DNA from: Cercis canadensis
Taxonomy: Eukaryota; Streptophyta; Magnoliopsida; Fabales; Fabaceae
Direction of reading: 5' to 3'
Assembly: GCA_003255065.1 (NCBI GenBank)
Contig: QAOA01007117.1
Coordinates: 112,854-176,853 of the forward strand
Length of the DNA: 64,000 nt
The notes under the pieces were generated by a model that saw nothing but the letters and a program-made list of their open reading frames with translations, did not search any database and was not told the origin of the DNA. Below are positions 1 through 10,300 of the stretch, in pieces. Position 1 is the stretch's first letter. The number at the start of each line of letters is the position of its first letter. The position numbers were made by a program, and so were the translations under genes.

Positions 1-798
1 AAGTCTATATGGAGCAACCACCTAAGTTTGTTGCTCAGGGGGAGTCTAGATTAGTATGTTGACTTCGCCGATCTCTATGGACTTAAACAATCTCCACGGG
101 CTTGATTTGGGAGATTTAGTGCAATTGTCTGAGCGTTTGGTATGATTCAAAGTGAGGCTGATCATTCAGTCTTTTATTGTTTTTCATCCCCTAACTGATG
201 CATTTATTTTCAGACAAAGGATTTGAGCAAACTCAAGTATTTTCTTAGAATAGAAGTTGCTGAATCACAAAAGAATATTGCCATCTCACAACGAAAATAT
301 GCCTTGGACATTTTGAGTGAAACGGGCAGGTCAAATTGCAAACCTGTGGATACTCCAATGGATCCAAATGTCAAGCTCCTACCCGATCAGGGGGAGCCCT
401 TATCAAATCCTAGCAGATACTGGAGACTTGTTGGAAAACTCAACTATCTCACAGTGACACAACTTGATATTGCCTTTCCGATGAGAGTAGTTAGTCAGTT
501 TTTGAGTTCTCCATGTGACAATCATTGGGATGCAGTGATTCGTATTTTAAAATATATCAAGAAAGCACCGGGTAAAGATCTCTTGCATGAAGGTCGAGGA
601 CATACTCAGGTAGTTGGCTATTCAGATGCTAATTGGACAGAATGTTCATATGATAGACGCTCAACTACCAGATATTGTGTATTTCTTGGAGGCAATCCAG
701 TGTCATGGAAGAGCAAGAAACAATTTGTTGTTGCTCGGTCCACCGCTGAGGCAGAATACCAAGCCATGGCTAAAGTAACTTGTGAGCTCATATTGTAG
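1..798 (+). pseudogene. Copia RT (partial, deleted) and RNase H N-terminal part
   Basis: Bases 1-180 translate to the end of a Copia RVT_2 domain (motifs like YMEQPPKF and SLYGLKQSPRAW), with a frame break near 57-60. At about 190-215 the frame jumps directly to the [12 protein letters not shown] region. The intervening segment, which normally carries the catalytic YVDD box, is therefore deleted. The open stretch 223-798 is RNase H, with the catalytic aspartate in YSDANW and the glutamate in [11 protein letters not shown]. It ends in a stop created by the first bases of the inserted LTR. The methionine at 223 is only an internal codon. Confidence 0.88.
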
Positions 799-1025
799 AA
801 TTTCTGTAATGACTTCCTTACCTTAATGGGTGAAGGAGCTGTGTATTAATAGGGATTTGATACAGCCAATCAATTTCTCAAAATTAGTAATAGACTAATC
901 TAGGGGATTACAAATAATTACAGCTTAATCTAAGGGATTTACAGCTATCCTATTAAATGAGCTATTTATGGAAAGTCAAATATTCTCTTTGATTGTCAAT
1001 CCTGTAGTCTTAGGGATTTCCAACA
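794..1025 (-). repeat. 3' LTR of the nested Copia
   Basis: On the minus strand it starts TGTTGGAAATCCC and ends GAAATTCTACA, giving the TG...CA ends of an LTR. It is preceded on the coding strand by the purine tract TTGAGGGGGAG (plus-strand 1026-1036), which primes plus-strand synthesis. Confidence 0.93.
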
Positions 1026-1038
1026 CTCCCCCTCAAGC

Positions 1039-2028
1039 TGAGGCATAGATATTAATCATGCCCAACTTGCTTGTCAATGCATTAAACCAAGGCTTATGAA
1101 GGCTCTTGGTAAGTACATCTGCAACTTGTTTGGCCCTGATTATACCCCCTTTTTGTCACAAACTGGGTCAGCCTTTCGAACCATGCTCTAGGAGACTGTT
1201 TTAGCCCATAAAGGGCCCTTTTTAGTCTGCACACCTTTCCTTTCTACCCCTCAAAACCAGGTGGTATGTCCATGTAAACTTCTTCATTTAGCCTTCCATT
1301 GAGAAAAGCATTCTTCACGTCTAGTTGGTGGAGTGGCCAATCTGAATTTGCAGCCAAAGACAACAGAACTCTTATTGTGTTTAGTTTGGCCACAGGTGCA
1401 AATGTTTCTTGATAGTCTATCCCATAGGTCTGAGTGAAACCCTTAGCTACCAACCTTGCTTTGTACCTGTCTATGCTTCAATCACATTTGTATTTAATGG
1501 TGAACACCCATTTGCAGCCAACTGTTCTCTTTCCTGCAGGTAGATTCTTGAGCTCCCTTGTGCCATTTTTTTCAAGGGCATTCATCTCTTCTAAAACAGC
1601 TTTCTTCCATTCTGGTTTGGAAAGGGCCTCATTTATATTTTTAGGAATTTTTGTTTTGTACATGCTCTTACCCCTTTTCTAATGGAAATTGGGAAGTCTT
1701 CAAGGTTCTGCTGTGGCTCTGTATGGATCTCAGCTGGCTTTGCAGGGTTCTCAGTGCTACCGGAGCAGATATTCGGCTTAGATTCTTGGCCTTGCTGTTT
1801 GTCTAACTTATCTTCCTTTGAAGGAAGATTCCGTATTGAATAAACAAGCATTTTCAGTTGTTCAGTTTCTGGCATTTTCAGAGGTTCAGGTTCTGGTTGA
1901 CTGTTTTTGTGAGGCACGGGATCTACACTTGGGCATGGGATAGGTAGAAGTGTAGGGCTAGATTGCAATGGGATAGGTAGAGGTGTAGGGCCAAATTGCA
2001 AGGGTGTAGGTCCAGATTCCAGTTCTGT
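1039..2028 (-). pseudogene. Truncated RT and RNase H tail of the nested Copia
   Basis: After a proline- and glutamine-rich linker (about 1664-2000) the minus strand encodes the start of RVT_2: [62 protein letters not shown] and LYGLKQSPRAWFERL. Near 1140 it jumps to VADVLTKSLHKPWFN and ends in KLGMINIYASA. The YVDD catalytic box and nearly all of RNase H are missing. At least two frame breaks exist, near 1453-1478 and 1633-1663. Confidence 0.87.
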
Positions 2029-3566
2029 CTATACAGGATCAATGGGAGGTATAGGTTCAGGTTCAAAATTAGTTTCCCTACACACAACTTCACCTATATT
2101 CTCCCCCTGAAGTTGAGTGGGGGGAAAGTAAGGATCGTTCTCAAAAAAAGTGACATCTTTGGACACAAATAGACGTTTGAGAGTGGGAGAATAGCATTTA
2201 TATCCCTTTTGGGTGGGTGAGTACCTGACAAACACACACCTATGTGCCCTAGGATCAAGCTTAGACTGTCCGAGAAAATGAGAGTGAACAAAGGCCTTAC
2301 ACCCAAAAATTTTTGGTGTTAGGGATGAAAACCTATAGTAAGAAAAATTCTTTTGGAAAGCCGAGAGTGGTGTATGAAGGTTAAGGACTTTGGATGGCAT
2401 TCGATTTATGAGGTAGGCTGCGGTTAAAACTGCTTCTCCCCATAGATAATTTGGTACATTCATGGTAAACATGAGGGACCTAGCTACTTCTAGGAGATGG
2501 CGGCTTTTTCTCTCAGAGACCCCCTTTTGTTGTGGACTATGGACACAAGAACTCTCATGAATTATAACATGGGATGTAAAAAAATTAAAATACTCTCTGC
2601 CATTATCAGTCCTTAAGGTTTGAATGTTGGTGTGGAACTGATTTTGAATCATAGAGTGGAAATTTTTGAATGTGTGAGTGGCTTCAGATTTTTCCTTTAG
2701 GAGATATATCCAGCATACCCTTGTGTGATCATCTATAAAGGTAATAAACCACCTAGCCCCCAAAATATTTTTCACCCGAGATGCTCCCCAAATATCACTA
2801 TGAATGAGTGCAAATGGTCGAGAAGCAATGTAGAGTTTTGCAGCATAAGATACTCAGGTCTATTTGGCTAATTGACAAATCTCACAAGAAAAAGAACTAG
2901 GATTCTCATTAATAAATAAGTTTGGAAACAAACTTTTGAGATACAAGAAGTTGGGGTGACCTAGCCTACGATGCCACATCATAATTTGACTAGAATTAGA
3001 AACATTGGACACATTGACAGTGAGTGCTTGTTTATTCAAAGAGGCATGTTTGTTCCAAAAGTAGAGTACATTAGACACACTAGTACTGCCAATCATCTTC
3101 CCCGAGATCTGCTCCTGTATAACACAACAATTAGAGGTGAAGTTTACACGGCATTTAGTGTCCCTGGTCAGTTTGCTAATGGATATTAAATTGCAAGATA
3201 GGTTTGGGACATGGAGAACAGATTTGAGAACAAGGTTATCAATCAATTTAATTGTCCCGATACCAACAACAGGTGATTGAGTTACCTGTCATATGATCTG
3301 AGGCTCCTGAATCAAATATCCAAGGAGCTGATTGTTCAAGGTCAGAGATAGAAACAGAATGAGCAGTACCTTTAAGAGCTAAGGTGCACGTAGGAGATGA
3401 TTGATGGCCAAGGAGCTGGTGAAGAACCTCCAACTGAGACTTTGTTAACTGAACATTAGTGTCTCGGGTATGTCCAGTCTTTTTGCAGTGGCTGCACACA
3501 GGTCTTTCTCCATATTTTTTCTGTTTGTTTTCATTGTCTGTCCGGAATTTAGACTCTGAATAACCC
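2029..3566 (-). pseudogene. Zinc knuckle, protease and integrase region of the nested Copia
   Basis: In order on the minus strand: a gag zinc knuckle starting VCSHCKKTGH whose last cysteine is replaced by asparagine; the protease motif WIFDSGASDHMTGNS; a gag-pre-integrase segment; the HHCC finger (WHRRLGHP to CEICQLAK); and the integrase core with Asp in HSDIWG, Asp in LRTDNGREY and Glu in VSERK. In-frame stops lie near 2851-2858, and the frame shifts near 3246. The catalytic residues are present but the reading frame is not continuous. Confidence 0.88.
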
Positions 3567-3569
3567 TTG

Positions 3570-4854
3570 GGTGGTGTTTGGTAGCATCTAAGTTTTGAAG
3601 ATTCCTAGGAAAGTAGATAAAAGTAAAAGTTTCCCATGTTTGGTACAAGAATTAAAAATTTATTCTCAGGAATCAAGGATACCCGGGAATGCAAATTTAC
3701 ACATGAAGCTTAAAATTTTCATTCCCACCTTCATAGGTGGGAAAGTCATATTCCGGAGGGAATGGGCATATTTTGTATTGTAAAATTACTCAATTGCCCA
3801 ATTTTGACTTGTAAAATTGAGTTGTAAGAAGAAGATTCACGCAAACCCTTCGCTTCTCCTTGTGTCGGCTGTGTTCTCCCTTCTGTAGCTGCATCTCCAT
3901 TGATGATACTCAGATTCTCAGTGAGGTAAAAAGGCTTGAGTTTTTAGAGAGGGATTAGGGTTCGAAAATTTTGGAGGGAGACACACGTGACGATGCCAGC
4001 CATTGAGAAGGCTTCGCCTCTGGGAGTCAGAGCAGTCGAGGGAGTTATTCCTTCTGCTTCCATTGATGATACTACTGAGCAAGCCCTTGTTCAAGTCCTT
4101 CAATATGTGGCCTTGCAAGTTACCTCCTTTGTCAAAGACGACGACATTCTTGACAAAGGCTCCAATGGCACAGTGAATCAGTATCCTTTACGCTTATACG
4201 CCCAGGACTGCCCCTTTTATCTGCGAACTGGAAATTGTAAATTTGGGTTAAACTGCAAGTACAATCACCCAAAGTCACTCAGACGGATAACTAAGGTATA
4301 ACATCAGCAATCTCTTTCGGTTCTTGTATTCTAAATTTGGAGAATTTTATTGATGCACTCTTCGTTTATTGATGAAGGTTGTTGAAGCCAAGGAGAGTAA
4401 TAACGAAAAAGAACGGTGAGAGCAGATTGAATGCAAGGTTAGCACGCTTTCAAAGTTCCAATTTTTATTTGCTGCTGTTAGAATTAAATTGTGGGTTCTG
4501 GTAGTTTATGGATAAATTGGACTCTGCTGTGGATTGGAAGGGTAATTTTGATATATCCCAATTAAAACTAGTGACCATCCAAATGACATTGTAGCTAAAG
4601 CCTTTTGCGGGCATCTGATTTTAGAGTTAGCCGAGGGTACTTTTGGAAAAATTGATAGCATTCCTAGGTATATTTTCCTTGAACCAAACATGGAAATACA
4701 ATTTTATTGGGAATACACCATAATATTCCCAAGAAAGTTAAGTAATAACCAAACATGGGAATATTATCTTTCCCAGTAATCTCATTCCTGGAAATTCTAT
4801 TTCCAGGAAAGTAAGGATTCCCAGTAAAGAGGATTCTATATACCAAACACCACC
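3570..4854. mobile_element. Pack-type DNA transposon (PIF/Harbinger-like ends) inserted in Copia gag
   Basis: A 1285-bp insertion has 14-bp perfect terminal inverted repeats GGTGGTGTTTGGTA / TACCAAACACCACC and is flanked by a 3-bp direct repeat TTG (3567-3569, 4855-4857). Removing it with one TTG restores the Copia gag frame from SSALYTK to GYSESKFRTDNE. The 3-bp duplication and GG...TGTTTGG ends fit PIF/Harbinger-type elements, although their usual target is TTA/TAA, so the superfamily is an inference. No transposase is present. The interior holds a genomic fragment of a CCCH zinc-finger gene, including introns. Confidence 0.85.
3987..4437 (+). pseudogene. Captured fragment of a CCCH-type zinc-finger gene (two exons)
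   Basis: Exon A runs from the ATG at 3987 to 4295 and encodes 103 residues. Near its C-terminus it has one CCCH finger spaced C-X8-C-X5-C-X3-H (DCPFYLRTGNCKFGLNCKYNH). The donor AAG|GTATAA is intact. Exon B (4378-4437) follows an AG acceptor, continues VVEAKESNNEKER, hits an in-frame TGA at 4417, and goes on EQIECK to a donor at 4437. That ending is what precedes the second finger in plant ZFN/HUA1-like proteins, but no second finger follows. A possible 5'UTR lies at about 3830-3986. It is a partial genomic copy; such proteins bind RNA or DNA. Confidence 0.83.
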
Positions 4855-4857
4855 TTG

Positions 4858-5594
4858 GTGTAAAGGGCAGAACTCTCCATTGGGCTAGTCTTAGGATCCT
4901 TGTTGTCTCCTAACATCACCCTTCTTCTATTTTCTTCACACCTAACCTCAGCAAATGCCTCTCCAATAGTGGGTAGAGGTCTCCTCCCCAAGATTCTGCC
5001 ACGTACCTCATCCAAATCCTTATGCAAACCTGCTAGGAACTCATACAAGCGTTCCTTATCCAGGTGTGCCTTGAACTTGATGTGATCATCAACATCTCCT
5101 CAATCTGCTTCATAAAACAGATCCAACTCCTGCCACAATACCTTCAGAGAATTATAGTAGCTGGTGACGTCAAGATTGCCCTGCCAAGTGTCTTTGAGTT
5201 TAATCTTTATCTTAAAATCTTGGGAGGCATTCTCTAAATCAGAGTAATTTTCCTTGACAGCATCCCATATGGCCTTTGCTGTCTTGAAAAGAAGATAGGT
5301 TCTGCTGATGTGAGGCTCCATTGAGTTGATGAGCCATGACATCACAATGGAATTGTTGAGTTCCCACGTTGCATAAGTGGGATCATCAATCTTGGGCTTG
5401 CTGGCTTCTCCAGTAAGATAGCCCATTTTTCCTCGGCCTCTAATCACCATGAGAATAGATTGAGACCAGTGAAGGAAGTTTTTACCATCTAACTTGTGGT
5501 TGGTGATGATAAGGGAGGAACACTCACTCACCGATGGGTTGGCCATGGAGGATTCAACCCCAGAAGTTGTTTTTCCAGAATTATCCATGGTCAT
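4858..5594 (-). pseudogene. gag of the nested Copia (broken)
   Basis: The frame starts at 5594 (MTMDNSGK...) and shows the plant Copia gag pattern: LDGKNFLHWSQSI, an ATWELNNSIVMSWL segment and a TSYYNSLKVLWQELD segment. A single in-frame TGA near 5100 interrupts it, and the same frame continues through HLDKERLYEFLAGL and GRRPLPTIGEAFAEVR to the DNA-transposon insertion at 4854. Beyond the insertion the frame resumes at 3566, so this is one ancestral ORF split by a stop and an insertion. Gag would form the virus-like particle. Confidence 0.88.
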
Positions 5595-5602
5595 GGATTG
5601 TT

Positions 5603-5613
5603 GCTCTGATACA
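5603..5613 (-). other. Primer-binding site (initiator Met tRNA type) of the nested Copia
   Basis: Immediately inside the 5' LTR the minus strand reads TGTATCAGAGC. This matches the usual plant Copia primer-binding site TGGTATCAGAGC with one G missing. It is complementary to the 3' end of initiator methionine tRNA, which primes reverse transcription. Confidence 0.85.
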
Positions 5614-5845
5614 TGTAGAATTTCTGTAATGGCTTCCTTACCTTAATGGATGAAGGAGCTGTGTATTAATAGGGATTTGATACAGCCAATCAATCCCTCA
5701 AAATTAGTAATAGACTAATCTAGGGGATTACAAATAATTACAGCTTAATCTAAGGGATTTACAGCTATGCTATTAAATGAGCTATTTATGGAAAGTCAAA
5801 TATTCTCTTTGATTGTCAATCCCGTAGTCTTAGGGATTTCCAACA
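5614..5845 (-). repeat. 5' LTR of the nested Copia
   Basis: This has the same 232-bp length as the copy at 794-1025 with six substitutions and no indels. It adjoins the primer-binding site and the gag start, which fixes it as the 5' copy. Confidence 0.93.
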
Positions 5846-6142
5846 TGGCTGAAACAGTTACTCCAGGAGTTAAAATTTATGAAGGTTCAGCAAATGAGAT
5901 TAATATGTTATAACCAAGCAGATCTCCACATTGCCTCTAATCCAGTCTTCCATGAAAGGACCAAACATATAGAGATCGATTGTCATTTTATTGGAGAAAA
6001 GATACTTTCAAGGGATATCGCTACTGGTTTTGTTAGATCAAATAATCAGTTAGCATATATATTTACTAAGTCTCTCAGAGGTTTTCGGGTTAACTACATT
6101 TGTAACAAGCTTGGAACATACGATATGTATGCTCCAACTTGA
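5846..6142 (+). pseudogene. Copia RNase H C-terminal part, continuation after the nested insertion
   Basis: Directly after the inner LTR the frame resumes with LKQLLQEL, then NQADLHIASNPVFHERTKHI, and ends in KLGTYDMYAPT plus stop at about 6142. These are the standard C-terminal motifs of plant Copia polyproteins. The aspartate expected in the YCDNQ motif is replaced by tyrosine (CYNQ), so the RNase H catalytic site is damaged. The stop is followed at once by a purine tract and the LTR. Confidence 0.88.
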
Positions 6143-6149
6143 GGGAGAG

Positions 6150-6352
6150 TGTTAGAATATTAGCATATTGATTGACTGTGAATATTGTATTTATTATAGC
6201 TTACATCTAGGCTTGTAACTAGGATGTGATTAGGCCCATGATTAAGCCTGTGTTTATGTACAGTTAATATAAATAATACTTGTGAGAAGAGAAGCTAGTC
6301 TCACACACTTCCACCATTTCTCACAAAGCACACCAACGCTGCTTGCTCAACA
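6150..6352 (+). repeat. 3' LTR of the older Copia, preceded by its polypurine tract
   Basis: The stop codon of pol is followed by TTGAGGGAGAG (about 6139-6149), a polypurine tract, and then TGTTAGAATATT at 6150, a typical Copia LTR start. A TATA-like TAATATAAATAA lies near 6265-6280. The right end is set at TCAACA (6352), but ACAAACA (6356) is possible. The 5' LTR is not in the window, so the exact end cannot be checked. Confidence 0.7.
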
Positions 6353-7307
6353 AACATTTAAAAGTTACATGAACAATTATATCTACTAAGGTTTAAGATA
6401 TACATTTTTTTCTCTATTTCAGTTTTCTCTTTATAAGTTTGTAAAGATTGTTTAATGAATTTATTTTTATAAATGACAAGTGAACATTTAAATTTAAATT
6501 AAGTATAATTTTAAAAAGTATAGTTCACATCATATAAAACTAAAAAGTTCAACATATATAACTATAATTATATAGTTCAACGTAGTTTCAAACTTTCAAT
6601 CCTACTTGAATCACAAACCCTTAACCTTCTTTCTTCTACAGTTCAGTGATGGTTCAGTTCCCAAAACACTGCCTCCAACAGATCATTAGTATTCTAAAAA
6701 CCATAAAACATATAAATCCCTTAACCTTAAAGGAAACTTTGCTTTGCAATTCTGATTATTAAGAGGAGAAAATTACATTGCAGGACATGAACAAGAAATG
6801 AAAAAAAAAAAATGATAATTGGAAACAATTTCAGCTATCCAAACTGGATATTCTAGTATCTGACCTCAAAAACCAAAAAAATGAAAAAAAAAAAAAAATA
6901 AAGGAGATTAAGAAATGAAATGAAAGAGGGTCAATAGTTTTTCTATAGAAAATAATATTCAGAGATGCATCAACATCAGCTAAAATAAAGCCAAACTACA
7001 TTTTTCCTTGCTAGTCACTTGTCATTTTCTCTGTTGTCCTTTTAGAGATAGCTTTTCTTTCTTCTTTTTTAAAGGATCTAACCAAATCCCCATCCAAATA
7101 GTGTATTAGTATTTTCACCAGATATTTTAGTGTGGAGAAAACATATCATGATTCAATACAACCAAAGGTCACCCTTCGAAACGATGGGTGGGACAGATGA
7201 ATTCATGCTAAACCAACCCTTCGAAACTATGGATGGGACGGATGAATTCATGCTAAACCACAGGTAAGTTTAAATTACCCAATAAAGAAATATCACCAAT
7301 AGCATAC
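6353..7307. other. AT-rich non-coding stretch, probably intron of the RGP1-like gene
   Basis: No exon of the RGP1-like gene or other coding match is seen here beyond the 45-bp tandem repeat at 7172-7261. There are several poly(A) runs (near 6799 and 6883). If the RGP1-like gene continues to the left, this and the transposon nest at 1-6352 lie inside one of its introns. Confidence 0.5.
7172..7261 (-). repeat. Two tandem copies of a 45-bp unit
   Basis: The unit starts CCCTTCGAAAC and ends ATGCTAAACCA; copies occupy 7172-7216 and 7217-7261 with four or five differences. On the minus strand it is open and reads as two 15-residue repeats (WFSMNSSVPSIVSKG type). It lies just downstream of exon 5 of the RGP1-like gene, beyond the splice donor. 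Confidence 0.8.
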
Positions 7308-10300
7308 CCAATCAGCATCTCCATCCATCTCTTTCCAAAATATATCCATTTGGATAGTAGTCGAAGGAACAACATCTGAAAACACAGAAAAGACATGGAT
7401 ATATTACTTACTATACTTTAATGCAGAACAAAATACTAAAACCATGTAAGACTACATTAGAAAAATTGAAGTCTATAAAGCATAAAAGAACAAGACACTT
7501 ATTATTGATATCTGCAGTCAATATGTGTAAGCTACGAGTAAAGAACAACATGACATCTAGCCTCTGTCAAAGTTTGTTTGCTATATTCTCTTTGAGTTAT
7601 AAAAGTGTAATGTTAATTTTACTAAATGCTTCAAACTACAATTCTGTCATGGACAGAGAACAGTGTGATAGCAACTCAATACCAAAAAAGATCATAATTT
7701 TTCTATTGAATATTTTTATTTCTTTATTATTGAATTCATGCAACTCCCTAACAATTTTATCCAAACCCATTACCTAATGAAAAGATTATATCATGCCTCA
7801 ATATCTGCAAAGGCAAACCAAATGAAATTAATGCACCAAATAATACCAGCTTTACTTTTTTCAATCAACAAACACAGTTCCACAGCATCAGATATAAAAA
7901 CATTCATGGACCTTCTAACTAGCGTAAGTGTTTGAGATAGTTGGTCAGTGGTTCGATCCTTGCCATCCTCACTTCTCATAATAAAATTAAATTTCAGCAC
8001 ATGGCAAAGTGGGTCTGTGCTTTGCCCACAGGCTTGCACAAGGGCTTTCATGTATAGGAGCATGTTAGATATAAAAACATTTGTGTTCCTTCTTCTAATA
8101 GCTTAAGCTCTTGGGATAGTTAATTCCTTGTGACAAGCCTTTGCCAATTTCTGGGATCCTTGGGCTTGCCCCACTGCCTTCGAAATCTATTTTACTATTT
8201 ATTATCGAGATTTTGACAAAAATAAGGGTAAAAAGGCAGGAAAAATGCAATATTTGTTGATGTTTGGTGTCTATAGCTGGAGCATAATGATAGAGCATTT
8301 AAAGAACGAATTCAGCTGTTATATCTTCTATAGGATAGACTTGGGTTCATGGCCTCCTTGTGGGATAAAGCTAACTGAAGATGTTGTTTTATATTCTGTC
8401 TCTAGCTGATTTTAGAGGATATCTTATCCTTTCACCTTGTATTTGCTCTCTTTTAATAAAATTTTATTCTATCAAAACAATTAAACTAACGAAAAGAAAA
8501 AGAAAGGATGAAATAAACATATAAATAGGGGTGTGCTCAAGATGGTTTAGGCGGGTTGATGGGAGATACATGGCCCAAACCAAGTATCTGGGGTCAGTTT
8601 AGTTTGGTTTGGGTTGAAAGGAAAAATTTCCTTCAATCCAAACTGACATGCATGGGGGTGGGTTGGTCGGTTTGAAATCCTTGCCCATTGTTTCCAAATT
8701 CTTGCTGCACTGCATCTTCTTCACAAGTGAATAAAATGACATAATGAGAGATAGAGATTAAGAAATTGAGAAGAAGAATATGAGGTAGAGAAGAAATGAA
8801 TGAAATGGGAGGATGACAGAATGAGGAAACTAGCAAAACCCATCAAATTTCCACACAGGCAGAAACTAGCAGTTCATACCTCCATGGCAGATTTGCAGCA
8901 GTGAGAAAATATCACAAGCACAAGCAATGGGGAAGAGTGGCTGACAGGCTGAGAATGAGAGCGGGGCAGTGGAAGAAGAAAGCTGATAAACTGAGATGGA
9001 ACACTGAAAGAGGGTCAGAGATTGAGAATACGAAAGGAGATCAAGAAGGGAAAGACCAATCCACATACTCCAGACGTAAGTATCTTATGTGCCCAGTGAA
9101 GTCACAAGAAAAGGGGGAAATTCAAAAAGCTTCTACAATCTTCCCAAAAGAATATTTCCCTTCGTGATATTTTTAAAGGAAAAATAGATCGCCATTATAG
9201 AGTCAGTCCAATTACTTTCCATGAACATATACAACACCCATTACTGAAGAATAGTGCTTACATCAATTCAAATCTTTTACATGATTTATGGTTCTAAACC
9301 TCAATTTAAGTTTTAGTCTATTGAGCTTTCTTTGATTTACCAGAAAAGCAAAAAAGTAATGCAGTAGAAGCCCTTTGAATGTTTCTATATGAAAAAAAGA
9401 AAAAAGAAAAAATACAATAACAGGAATCTACACGTTCATAAAATTATTTTTATCCATATCTAAAACTCAATAAGTAGACTTCTGTAGCATAAGTTAGAAA
9501 CTAAAACAGGTTTGAAACAGAACTAAATGGAACTGAAAGAAAAGTTCACAATCAAACTCACCTTCTTCCATTGAAAAGCCACTGCTTTTCTGGTTTACCC
9601 ATACTTGTAATGGAATACGAACTTCCTGCAAAGTTGCAAGTTTATTAAACTTGAAAATCTATAAATATATAAAAAAAACTGATATAAAAGTCTGCACGCA
9701 TGGATTTACATATGCATGTCAGTTTATGGCATATAACATCTACATGATTGCATGAATTGTAACGCAAAAATTAAATGATGCAAATACATTTCTGCCCACA
9801 TCAGAGATAGTTATTGGAAACCAACCAAATCAGTGACATCTTTTCCAGAATCTGTGCGAGACTGCCCATTTTCCAGTATTAGCCACCCTCCAGTCAATGC
9901 AGTTTTAGCATAGTACAAATAGCGAATGGTTGAACCCTTGTAAGATGGTGGTATAATGCTAGGCAGCAGTGTTCGCACCACATCTGAAAACAGCATTCAC
10001 ATAATCATTCTGCTTAAATAAAATAAGATAACCACTAAACTAGAACAAAAAGGATAAATCATGCAACTTCTAAAATTAATAGTTCATGATCGAGTTACCC
10101 CCTTCTCCAACTCTAACTCTTCAAGCCACAAGCTTCCACTAGGGCTCAATAGTTTAACATCCTTCCATAACTCTATAGGATGTGTCATCAAAAGTATTCT
10201 GTTGTCTCCCACCCTCTTGGATCCACTTTCCTTATTCAGTTAAATTTTTGTAAAGTTTCTTTGGTTTCAATGACAATAATCAGACTGCTCCTGCTAATAT

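Larger units (their letters stand above)
794..5845 (-). mobile_element. Younger Ty1/copia retrotransposon, complete with both LTRs, nested in the older Copia
   Basis: Two 232-bp direct repeats (794-1025 and 5614-5845) bound a minus-strand element with primer-binding site, gag, protease, integrase, part of RT, the last residues of RNase H and a polypurine tract. By my alignment the LTRs differ at six positions, so the insertion is not very recent. Coding is broken by in-frame stops, by a 1285-bp DNA transposon and by an internal deletion that removed the RT catalytic box and most of RNase H. No 5-bp target duplication is visible; the flanks share only one T. Confidence 0.93.
1..6352 (+). mobile_element. 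Older Ty1/copia retrotransposon, 3' part, split by a nested insertion
   Basis: The pieces at 1-793 and 5846-6352 belong to one Copia element on the plus strand: reverse transcriptase, RNase H, polypurine tract and 3' LTR. They are separated by a complete younger Copia on the other strand. Removing 794-5845 (and one of the two flanking T bases) rejoins the RNase H frame exactly within the conserved CELIW-LKQLLQEL stretch. The 5' part, with gag, protease and integrase, lies off the left edge or is lost. The element is dead: the RT is frameshifted and internally deleted. Confidence 0.9.

Noticed and set aside
1434-1682. Plus-strand open frames across the nested Copia (such as 1434-1682, 2971-3189, 4900-5085)
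   Set aside because: They are shadows of the minus-strand gag-pol sequence, which has clear family motifs.
7886-8135. Possible tRNA gene at the B-box-like GGTTCGATCC
   Set aside because: No cloverleaf or matching A box at the right spacing is visible; a SINE-like repeat fits better.
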